The notes under the pieces were generated by a model. That model was not told the DNA's origin. It saw nothing but the letters and a program-made list of their open reading frames with translations, and did not search any database. A stretch of DNA of 17,009 nt from Byssochlamys sp. IMV 00236 (taxonomy: Eukaryota; Ascomycota; Eurotiomycetes; Eurotiales; Thermoascaceae), in NCBI GenBank assembly GCA_001931875.2, contig MSJH02000652.1, forward strand, positions 1 to 17,009, in the 5' to 3' direction. Each line of letters begins with the position of its first letter. Within the stretch, counting starts at the first letter, position 1. The translations under genes and the position numbers were made by a program. Shown here piece after piece: positions 9,194 through 17,009 of the stretch.

Positions 9194-9859
9194 TGCAGCG
9201 GGGTACCGCGCGGAGCTCTAGGGAGCAATCGACAGTGGTAGTAGGTAACGAAAGAGAGCTCTACCAGGCCGTTCAGAGTCTTAATCAGAAGCACACAGAC
9301 TATATCACCGGATTCTCTTCGAGCAGTAATTCAGCGGGACAGCATGAAGGTGTCGAGGCGCATAGCATCCAGGCTGCCGCCAATTCATCAGAGTCTCGTG
9401 GTAGACACCGTCAACCGAGGACCCTGGAAGCAGAGGGAAAAAACACAGAGCTGTACAGTCTCCGGGACACTGGAGATGCGCTCCAAGAACATATTTCGAC
9501 GAGTGTGCCGATAGTTGTTAACGCTGCTGGTTGTTGATCTGGACTCTGGAGGGACGACGTCGGTTTCCCGCAGTGGAGCCCATCGGCGGAGCTTCGAGAA
9601 CATCCAGAAAAGCCCCGGACTTTTCTTGTCGACCGCGATAACTTGCGACAAACGAACAGCTGCAGCGCTCACTACGGCCCAGTTTGAGCCAACTGAGGCA
9701 ATCGTGGAGCGGATTGGAGAACTCGCGATTCTTCAGGTAACAAAGCTGTCTCCCTAACACTGTGCACGCGTCTTCGTTTGGGGCGGCTGGTACTCCGGCG
9801 TCCTACGCGGAGAACTGGGGATACGATCTGCTCGAGATCAGGGCCTGTTCGCTATAAAA
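9194..9859. other. Divergent promoter region with possible hidden 5' exon(s)
   Basis: This lies between the AMSH and Mtf1-like start codons. It is less AT-rich than the other promoters here and holds coding-like plus-strand pieces. From ATG 9342 a 56-codon frame begins MKVSRRIASRLPPIHQSLVV, a basic, possibly mitochondrial-targeting start, and ends at TAG 9510-9512. Further on, the frame through 9736 ends ERIGELAILQ just before CAG/GTAACA. Removing 9737-9841 (GTAACA...ATCAG, 105 bases, holding an in-frame TAA at 9755) would join it in frame to the Mtf1-like ORF, six codons before its ATG 9860. So the mitochondrial gene may start upstream of 9860, but no complete model is convincing. Confidence 0.35.
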
Positions 9860-11826
9860 ATGCCTAAGCCATCGAAATGGGCGCGCTCTGCGAAGTATCC
9901 TATTACGGAACAACTCTACAATATCTTGTACAAGCAGCAAGCAGGGAAGAGACTTGCGCGATCACATATCGTGAGTGAGAAACTCTGTGGTAAGAGCTGC
10001 CCGTACCAGTGATGCGACAACTTCTACAAAGGTTATAGCTAATTACCAATGTCCATGTAGATGATGTCCTTAAACAACTATCCCCCTATCTACTGAGGAA
10101 CCGGCCCACGGATATTGTTGACCTCTTGCCTGGTGACGGCTTCTGGTCTTCCAAAGTCAATAATTTCTTGAAACCAAGACAACATTTATTATTCGAATCC
10201 GAACTCCCAATATACGGGGACATGCTGAATCAGCTTGCCGCTAATAATCCGTCCTACAAAATCATCGAGATTCAGCATAACTGGGTTAATGAGGATCACT
10301 GGAACACGATATTCGCGCAACACTTGCCGGTGCCTCCACCAAATACTGCGGACGGTGTCATAAATGACAGTCTGTTGGTCCTTGCAAATTTGACCTACTT
10401 CGTCCCGAAGGGCAGCCATTTCACCCCGTCTCGAGAATGGGCCCACTTCATGTCAAAGGCTCTAAGGGGACTGCAGTTCCACCGTTATGGCATGGCTAGG
10501 ATCCTTGCTTTGATGCCGACGGAGGAGGGTCATCTAGTAATGCCGCGAAGCGTCTTTGATCGCAAAAGGCCTGCACTGCTGACGGAGGCGATCGGCAAAG
10601 TAGCATTCAGCGTTGCAAATACCACCGACGGTGGAGCCTGGACTAGACTGAGGACGTGGGATTTAATGACAAAGAGCGCTAGTCGCGCTGCTGAGAGAGC
10701 TGCCGAGCAGAAGGTCGAAGTGATCGAAGAGCGGGAACACCCACCGATCCTGATGGCCCCCGTGAGTGCCGATCCGGGCAAGAAGCCAGCTCCGCATGTG
10801 CCTCGTGTTAGACACGAGTGGCAGCAGAAATACATCGAGGTCTTAGAACTAGTCAAACAACGCGAAGCAGAATTGAAGGCATCAGGCTCCCCTCCCGGGA
10901 AGGACAAAAGGCTCACTGCGCTGCATCAACATTATAAACGATACCAGGTTCAACTGAACCAGGATAATCGGCGTTGGTTTGGTCGGATCCAGTTAACAGA
11001 GAAACAGGGTGAAATCGATGAAATGGAGAGAGAGCTAGCTCGAGCAGCAGCAAATCCCCAGACAGATCCGCAGACACTCAAAGATTTGGACTCCAAAATT
11101 GCTGTAATGAGAGCGGACTGGGCTAAGATGCGCGAGGAGCTTGACTACGTGGTACATGAACGAGCCGATCTCTATATAGACGAAATGCGAGCAGCTTTGA
11201 AGACTGGGAGTCTCGATGATGCTGTCCTTCTTTGGGACCGCCGTCCCTTCGAACCACTGCATATCAAACACGATGAAATCTATCCTGTGGGAGCACCATG
11301 TACTATGATATATTTCGAACCGAACCGCGATTCACCGTTGGTGAAAGCCCTAGAAAGCATGGAAAGGGGCCGCGAGAAGCATGACTTGACAGATGTCACC
11401 GAGGAGATCCTCTCCGTGGTCGGAATGCGCAATTCGCTTTCTGTCAACGAATTTCTGAATGCCCTGTTTCCGGAACGACCCATTAATGACATTGTCAAGG
11501 CAGTCCCAAGTTTGGCTGCACTGGCTTCGAAGAGACTGAAGAAGGACTTTGACGGTTCGGTCAAAGGCTCAAATCCTCAGGAGACGGACCCGATATACAC
11601 TTACCAAGAAATCCTCGATTACGATCTCAGCGACGTAAGGATACGCAGCGTTCCTCTACTTGTTCTATGGGACCTTATCTTGGAATATAGCAAATGGCCA
11701 GCCAAGGCTACTTCCACGCGACGCATAAACACCATTCTGGGTGGTTCCATGACGGACTGGCAATCAGCCATCCTCTCATTCAACTTTAAGGCCGGCAAAG
11801 CTTCTGGGAAGGTGGATGTATTGTGA
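9860..11826 (+). CDS. Mtf1-like mitochondrial transcription factor (rRNA adenine dimethyltransferase fold)
   Basis: Exons 9860-9989 and 10061-11826 give 631 residues. The 71-base intron (GTAAGA...TGTAG, CTAAT branch at 10039-10043) is supported by the join itself: SEKLC then DDVLKQLSPYLL is the expected family order, and reading through stops at once. Residues 1-75 hold ARSHIVSEKLCDD and the SAM-fold loop DLLPGDGFWS (about 64-73), followed by FLKPRQHLLFES. INDSLLVLANLT near 145 and FHRYGMARILALMP near 185 line up with yeast Mtf1. Residues about 290-410 form a charged, coiled-coil-like insertion, and DRRPFEPLHI (about 436) begins the C-terminal part. Yeast Mtf1 helps mitochondrial RNA polymerase open promoters and has no cleaved presequence; related TFB1M dimethylates small-subunit rRNA. 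The GxG-type loop is changed to PGDGFW, so transcription-factor use is more likely than methyltransferase activity. The true start may lie further upstream. Confidence 0.85.
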
Positions 11827-12306
11827 TGACGCAGTTGTCTTTTTTCGCCGTACCCCATTCATGTACAAAGCTTTGTCTTCTTTAAAGCATATGTATTCAC
11901 TGGTTGCTTTTATCTATATTCATGTACATTATACCCCCATTTTTGTTTCGGACTAGATGATCTTGCATACAGGAGAAAATGTACATTCAACGATTGTGTT
12001 TGCAATCAAGGGTGGGGCTCTGCAGATCGAGTGCCAGATCTAAGTATGTCCAGTTTTGCGATGCTCGGTAAACTACAGTGCAGATGCAATCAGAGACCGA
12101 GTGAGAGAGAGAAAGAGAAAAAGTCCCATTTTTGTCTACCCTAAGTACATCAAAGAGAAAGATAAAGAAACCAGTGCCCATTCGAAAAAAAAAGGTAAAA
12201 CAAAACGCTCCTGGATCAATAAGGACAATTCGCTGTAAATAGGGAGAAAGCAAGTGAAGGCATAGAGAGAAAAGCCTCCATTAATAACCTTTGCCATGGA
12301 CCCAAA
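11827..12306. other. Convergent 3' regions, purine-rich patch
   Basis: The mitochondrial gene ends at 11826 and the next gene ends at 12307 from the other side, so this should carry both 3' UTRs and polyadenylation signals. ATGTATT- and TATATT-rich stretches near 11890-11930 would suit the plus-strand end. An A/G-rich low-complexity patch runs from about 12098 to 12122. Short open frames here (60 and 88 codons) follow that biased composition and are not credible genes. Confidence 0.5.
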
Positions 12307-14575
12307 CTACCTCTGTGGAGTCTTATCGCGCCAGTTCGGCATCGTCATCATGTGCCAGTACCGACTTCCATGTGCGGAGTTGGTCTTGTTCTGGGCTGCA
12401 TTCGCTTTCTTTGCATGTTTTTTAACAGGAGAACTTTGCTGGCTACCTTGAGAGTTGTCTATTTCAGTGCCAGATTCACCATGGGTTCTCTCCTTCTTTG
12501 GGGATCTCTTGCGACCCCGGCGACCTCGAGCAGTGCCATTGTTTCCTTTCCAACTGCCATTAGACTTTCCATGTACCAAGGAAGGACGTTCTCCAGATGC
12601 TGACTTCTCCTCAGAAATGCGATTTGTATCTTCAGTGGATGAGCGAGGTCTTAGATTTCCATTGCCAGAAACATGCATAGGATTCGTAGAAAGGGTATTA
12701 GAGGCCTTCACAGGCGCTGAGCCGGGTGAAGTTGTACCTGAATTTGGAAAGCTTATCACATCTTTCTCGCCGATGCCTATAATCTCCCTGAGGCGTGCAA
12801 CTGCGCCGTCCATGCTGCTGGTCGACAGCGAACTTTGTCCATGAGAGCGGGTACTGACACTTTCAAAACTGAATGCGGTGGTTGGTGAAGAGGACACAGT
12901 AGTAGGTAAAGATTTTACAATAAGCAAAGGATCATCATGTCGAGGTACTTCGGGTCTCGTGGCATATGTTGGGTCAAAGACTGTGGCCTCTGGATTAAGA
13001 GCCTCTGCAGTGTCAACGATGCATAACTTGGGATTCGAATTGCAAGAACGATAAGGTAGACCTCCGGCTGTGCTGTGTGGTAGACTGAGGGCAGATGTAG
13101 GTCGGACCTGGTAGCGATGTCGGGCTGGGGAAGGTAGAGCGCCAGGGTACGTTAAGCAAGACTTTCGATCATCTGTATGGGGACTAGACTTGTCGCTCTC
13201 CTCTGAAACACTTCTTTGGATAATGTCCAAGTTCGAACAGCAATGATAACAAACAACGTCGTATTCTCCAATTCGAGGTACGGGGACAAGGCTCGCTGGG
13301 CCCATCGATTGAAACAACATCGGGTCGCTCCAATTCCAATTTCCAACTTGTAGCCAAGATGGTAGCTCGTCAAGAGCTACTAAGGGAACAGCAGTATGGT
13401 CAGGGCGAATCACAAAGAATCGAGGAAATGGCTGAGTAGGATATGGCATCATTCCCTGAACTGGAGGGGCAACATCGGTAGGAATATAATACTGCATTGT
13501 GATCCTTGGACGTTGGGCTGCTGTTGCCTTAGAACTGGCCAGAAAGGGTATCTGAGCTGTTGCTCTGACTGTCCTGTTCTATGGATGCGATGCCTTGCCA
13601 CAACCTTTGTCCACTCGATGAAACAGGCGCAGTTGGAGGTCGCCAAAGTCCTTCAAATGCCTGTGTATCGCCAGGAGCAAGTAGATGCGGTATACTGGAC
13701 ACCAACTCGTGACTTTGAGGACTAGCAAGTGGAGAAATTGGCTCGTGATAGCCAAAGAAAGTCAGCCCGTAACCTGCGAGTGGCACTGTATCGAGCTTCT
13801 CAGTTGCCAGTAGTACAGGCGCACCTTCAGGAGACTTCGAAAGAAATGGACTAGGGGCCTGCAAAGATGAAGGGTCTATTTCTGACTCCTCTTTCGGTGA
13901 TTCGTTGGTAGAGGACTCCTCTCCCTCGGTAGTAGTTGTTGAGAAGTTCGTCACGTCAGAAACCTTGTCAGGTCTGGATTGTCTGTCCCAGTCACTAGTT
14001 TCAAGAACTTCGATGTTTGGGGTTTGAACACCAGAATCTGCCAACTCTGGAGAAACGTCGACTGCCCAAAAGTTGTAAGTGCACCACCCCTGTGGGAAGA
14101 CGCGAGAAAGACGCTTCTCTCCACCGCTTTCAATACTTTCGTTTACTTCTCGAAGAAACTGTCTAGGCTGATATGTGTAGGGGACTTCAAAGTCAGGTTC
14201 GCGATACTGCCACAAGCCGGGGTCTGAAGGCGATCGTCCTCTGCTGGTATTGAGTGACAAGGGGTGCTGGATGACCTCCGGACACGATGTTATTTGCTCT
14301 GGTTGGCGAAAGAACCACTGATGCTGAGGACTCAACGGTGGGAGAGCTAGCTGGTAAATCTGCGTATTTGTCCAGTCAATTAATGCCGGATGGGTAGGGT
14401 CTTGCTCCCTGAAATTTCGGACAACGAAGTCTTGACATCCCGGCGGCCTGGGTAGAACATCTATGTGCAGATTAAGGGTACGGCCATACCAGACGTTCAA
14501 GAGCACCAAGGGTAATATTCTGCCTCTCTCACTGGGCGATATGTAGTTTCTATGGAAGACGTTGAATTCAGTCAT
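12307..14575 (-). CDS. Large unrecognised low-complexity fungal protein (two-exon model)
   Basis: Two long open frames lie head to tail on the minus strand: 14575-13529 and 13497-12307, different frames, only 31 bases apart. That is too close for two independent fungal genes. Removing 13604-13535 (AAG/GTTGTG...CTGGCCAG, 70 bases, phase 2) joins them into 732 residues. The N-terminal third is the most ordered (VLLNVWYGRTLNLHIDVLP, FVVRNFREQDPTHPALIDWT). A conserved-looking block follows the join: PRFFVIRPDHTAVPLVALDE, then SWLQVGNWNWSDP and YDVVCYHC. Elsewhere it is Ser/Thr/Pro-rich and probably disordered. The C-terminus has a strongly basic patch (RGRRGRKRSPKKER), a likely nuclear signal. 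There is no signal peptide or membrane segment. I do not recognise the family. The alternatives are two separate genes or a sequencing or real frameshift near 13530. Confidence 0.65.
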
Positions 14576-15290
14576 GAAGGGTCACTGGTGAAGATATTCT
14601 GGAACGAGTGTAGCAGCTGGACGATTTGGAAACGATCGAGTAGAGAGCTATCAAGATAATTGTTGTAGATGATCTGAGTAGAAAGAATGAAGCCAATATG
14701 TGTGTGAGTCTTAGGAGAAAGAAAGTCTTAGGGGGAAGAAAAGTGAAGCTCACTTCTTGTAAGGAAGAGGTTGCGGGTCATTGCTTCCCAAAAAGGAAGA
14801 ACACAAATGATGGCACAAAGCCAGTGTAAACATTGTGAAGGAACGCTGCGGGGTGGGTGCATTTCCCATCCGTTCAGTCTGGATGTTGAAACACTCCAAG
14901 CAAGAAGAGAATTCTCTACGATAGCATGGTTAAAGCCAGTTTTGCTGAACGGTCTAGAGTATCAAGGAACATCGCCTATCATCTTGGTGCAAGTAATTAG
15001 CAGAAGCGCAGCCGACAAGACCGACGGCTTCCAATATGACTTCTGACAACACACACACTAAGCTCAAAGACATCATATGGGAACATGTGGATCTTATACG
15101 AGATAAGTGTCTAACAAGACTGCCAATCAACCACACACAACCAAACTATTTCATTCCGGGTATCTCTAGTATCCGCAAGTATAAAGAGGCAAGATAAATA
15201 AGGTAAATAATACACCAGAGAAGCGCAGGAAGATGACCAAAACAAGACCTCGAGCTAGAACACAACACCAACCAGCATCCCACTTTACGA
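14576..15290. other. Intergenic: promoter of the 14575 gene and 3' end of the kinase gene
   Basis: Read on the minus strand, 14580-14760 is strongly pyrimidine-rich (runs of CTTTC/TTCTTCC type), the usual look of an Aspergillus leader or core promoter before the ATG at 14575. Beyond it lies about 500 bases with no supported gene; the 91-codon plus frame at 14771-15046 shows no domain. The right part must hold the kinase 3' UTR. Confidence 0.5.
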
Positions 15291-16520
15291 TCATGAATCA
15301 ACCAGGGACAGCCAGTCCTGAGCATTGATTCGGTCATTGGGGTCCTTAGAGACAGCTGGCTTAAGCGTCTTCTCCACAAGTCCGTTCCGAGGAACACGGG
15401 AGCCATTCGGCCCTGACCGGACATAGTCGAGCACTCGATGGCCATCCCGCGACATAGCAAGCCTCTGCATGCTGTTGAGGCCAGGGTATAAGAGCAGATC
15501 CCCTGTTGCGACAGCTAGAAGGGTCACAGCAAGTGAGAAAACATCAGATGCCGTCGTAGAGATCACACCTGGAGACTTCAGTGACGAGACAGAGAGCAAC
15601 TCAGGGGCCGTAAAGGGAGGCGTCAACGCAGACATCGCCGTCGATGGGCTCTTAAACATGGCGTCTGGCGAGAAAACATGAGAGGAGGAAAAATCGACAA
15701 AGATAGGGTCATAAGGGAAACAACCATCGTTGTCATCCTCTTCGTTTTGGCGGGGACGGAGCAAGATGTTGTGTGGTTTTATATCTCCGTGAACGACGTG
15801 AGCATGATTATGCATCCAGTCGAGACTTTCGATCAGCTTTTTTGAGAGATCCCGCCACTGCGCGATTCCCAAGACAGGATCGAACATAGTTCGTGTGGAG
15901 AAATTTTGTCGAGCCGTGGAAGCTCTATATTCAATATATGTCGAAAGTGCCAAAGGCACAGCACTCATAACAATGGAGTGGGAGCTGGAAATATAGCCAT
16001 GGAACTGTATAATATGACGCTCATGACCAGGAGTACGGTTGAGATGGGTTAGTGTCAGCGCCTCCGCCTGGAGAATTGAATGAGCGTCCCGACGTATAGG
16101 TGTTTTGACAGCCAGCACGCGGCTTGCAGTCGCTGGGGATGCTGGCGGCGTTGACCCGGATGTCTGCGATGACGAACGAGACAGGGCCATGTAAACGACG
16201 CTCCATGCGCCACGACCATACTCCATGAGCCTTCCCGATGCATCCCGCCGTAACTCCAAATCCTGCAGGAACTCCAGAGGGACCGGAAGACGTTTGGAGG
16301 AGGGCTCGATCTTCCCAGCTTCCAGGCAGTTGTCGAGTGGTGGAGGCGACTCACATGGACGAGTGCAACCGTCTACCAACCGTGGAGAACCCTTGACACC
16401 TTCATTAGTTGGTGTCCCGGGAGGCGTTAGATGTGATAGTGGTGCATGCTGTGGTAGTTGCAATTTCCCATCAGGACTGGTTTGCAGCGCTAGCTGGACT
16501 GGCGGATGTTTTGCCGCCAT
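15291..16520 (-). CDS. Fungal protein kinase with DFS in place of DFG
   Basis: An intronless 409-residue ORF starts at ATG 16520 (MAAKHPPVQLALQ). The open frame extends 35 codons further to an ATG at 16623, but that stretch is AT-rich and promoter-like (TATATA, AATAATAATTAAAG), so the inner start is preferred. Residues 1-95 are Pro-rich and disordered (LTPPGTPT). The kinase domain runs from about 96: glycine loop YGRGAWSVV (101-109), VLAVK lysine K139, helix-C glutamate E153, catalytic loop HGDIKPHNIL (244-253), DFS 276-278, FTAPELL (303-309) and the late arginine R397. The catalytic lysine, aspartates and asparagine are all there, so activity is plausible. HGD for HRD means it need not be activated by loop phosphorylation. 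Ser/Thr specificity fits the KPHN loop. I cannot place it in a named subfamily; substrates are unknown. Confidence 0.88.
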   Translation of the reverse strand: MAAKHPPVQLALQTSPDGKLQLPQHAPLSHLTPPGTPTNEGVKGSPRLVDGCTRPCESPPPLDNCLEAGKIEPSSKRLPVPLEFLQDLELRRDASGRLMEYGRGAWSVVYMALSRSSSQTSGSTPPASPATASRVLAVKTPIRRDAHSILQAEALTLTHLNRTPGHERHIIQFHGYISSSHSIVMSAVPLALSTYIEYRASTARQNFSTRTMFDPVLGIAQWRDLSKKLIESLDWMHNHAHVVHGDIKPHNILLRPRQNEEDDNDGCFPYDPIFVDFSSSHVFSPDAMFKSPSTAMSALTPPFTAPELLSVSSLKSPGVISTTASDVFSLAVTLLAVATGDLLLYPGLNSMQRLAMSRDGHRVLDYVRSGPNGSRVPRNGLVEKTLKPAVSKDPNDRINAQDWLSLVDS

Positions 16521-16835
16521 CGATGGAGCGAAGTATATATTGGCGAAAATAATAATTAAAGTATTAAAACAATAACCAGAAGAGGACCACAGTGCTCTTT
16601 TGTCTTCAGCAAAGCTTCGAATCAAGCAAGGCAGCGATGAAGTAATAGTATGTAGGCGTCACAGGCGGGCGAATCAACATATGACATAAGAGGCCCGCGG
16701 CAGCAATAATTAGTTATTGTATTATATGCCAGTTGGGTTGAAAGAGCGATGCGTCAGTCAGAATGACACGGCAGGAAACACGGAGAAATGCTCTGAAAGA
16801 CGACAAACTGCATCGTCTGAAAGTGAAAAGGATTA

Positions 16836-16849
16836 TCGATTTAAATCGA
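16836..16849. repeat. 14-bp perfect palindrome TCGATTTAAATCGA
   Basis: TCGATTTAAATCGA reads the same on both strands. It sits about 316 bases upstream of the kinase start. A dimeric regulator could bind such a site, but it may equally be chance in AT-rich DNA. Confidence 0.35.
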
Positions 16850-16948
16850 AGGTGGCAAGCATGCGTTTGCTGGTGTGGGTGAAGTTCGGCGCTGGCGGAG
16901 AGGAACCGCCACAGGGTATCCGGATCCAGAACCAGATAAGTAGAGACT

Positions 16949-16973
16949 GGCCAGCTTTTGGCGTAAGCTGGCC
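16949..16973. repeat. 9-bp perfect GC-rich hairpin, 7-base loop
   Basis: GGCCAGCTT at 16949-16957 pairs exactly with AAGCTGGCC at 16965-16973 across the loop TTGGCGT. It is the strongest short inverted repeat I noticed in the window. There is no following T-run and no known RNA around it. It could be a protein-binding site or an RNA hairpin. Confidence 0.45.
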
Positions 16974-17009
16974 GCGCGTAGACGGAGTTATATTGTCAAG
17001 CTGGAGAAG

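Larger units (their letters stand above)
16521..17009. other. Kinase promoter and right-edge region, possible edge of another gene
   Basis: 16521-16740 is AT-rich and suits the kinase promoter. Beyond 16840 both strands are open to the edge. Plus: ATG 16861 gives 49 codons (MRLLVWVKFGAGGEEPPQGI). Minus: a frame entering from the edge ends at TAA near 16840 after MLATFDLNR. Neither has a recognisable domain, so I do not call a gene; if one is real, the minus frame would be the last residues of a tandem upstream neighbour. Confidence 0.35.

Noticed and set aside
9184..9537. 117-codon plus frame beginning at GTG
   Set aside because: A GTG start is not expected in a fungal nuclear gene and the frame begins inside the AMSH first exon; an internal ATG frame at 9342 is more credible.
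10189..11858. Minus-strand frames of 78-128 codons
   Set aside because: They are shadows of the mitochondrial gene exon on the plus strand.
12056..12253. Short frames on both strands
   Set aside because: They follow an A/G-rich low-complexity patch in the convergent 3' region and have no domain.
16521..16625. N-terminal extension of the kinase from ATG 16623
   Set aside because: The added residues come from AT-rich, TATA-containing DNA and look like promoter; the start at 16520 opens a typical Pro-rich N-terminus.
1..17009. tRNA, rRNA, CRISPR array, complete transposon ends, secondary-metabolite cluster
   Set aside because: Looking by eye I found no tRNA B-box-like pairings, no regular repeat-spacer pattern, no matched terminal repeats and no synthase genes. 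A covariance-model scan could still find a small RNA.

Overview
The window looks like a chromosomal segment of a filamentous ascomycete, most likely an Aspergillus or Penicillium relative. The reasons are short phase-consistent introns of about 66-85 bp with GT...AG ends and CTRAY-like branch sites, CT-rich leaders before start codons, a Con-10/KGG stress protein, an intron-bearing AMSH deubiquitinase, an Mtf1-type mitochondrial transcription factor and a long low-complexity fungal protein. There is no bacterial-style operon, CRISPR array or recognisable tRNA or rRNA.

Layout from the left. Positions 1-872 (minus) hold the N-terminal 290 codons of an OXR1/TLDc oxidation-resistance protein that runs off the left edge. 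Positions 873-2350 are mostly non-coding but hold a broken minus-strand gene relic (about 1574-2196). Positions 2354-2698 (plus) are a two-exon con-10 type gene. Positions 2700-7490 form a gene-poor, partly AT-rich island. It contains a decayed HNH endonuclease gene (about 3993-5176), an unrecognised 191-codon ORF, an orphan fragment of a PIF1/Helitron-type helicase (6042-6416), and a possible small three-exon gene of unknown function (6568-7244).

From 7495 to 16520 the gene order is dense and ordinary: AMSH/STAMBP-like K63 deubiquitinase (minus, 9193 to 7495), a divergent Mtf1-like mitochondrial transcription factor/rRNA-dimethyltransferase-fold protein (plus, 9860-11826), a large unrecognised low-complexity protein (minus, 14575 to 12307, best explained as two exons), and a fungal protein kinase with a non-standard DFS motif (minus, 16520 to 15291). 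The last 490 bases hold the kinase promoter, an AT palindrome and a strong short hairpin, possibly with the edge of another gene.

The intact genes are housekeeping or stress functions (oxidative stress, conidiation/stress, endosomal deubiquitination, mitochondrial transcription, signalling) and do not form an obvious pathway or cluster. The most unusual part is the relic island between con-10 and AMSH, which carries pieces of a mobile-element helicase and an HNH gene with stops and frame changes. I see no intact new defence or biosynthetic system. The best candidates for new biology are the three-exon gene at 6568-7244 and the unrecognised 732-residue protein at 12307-14575.
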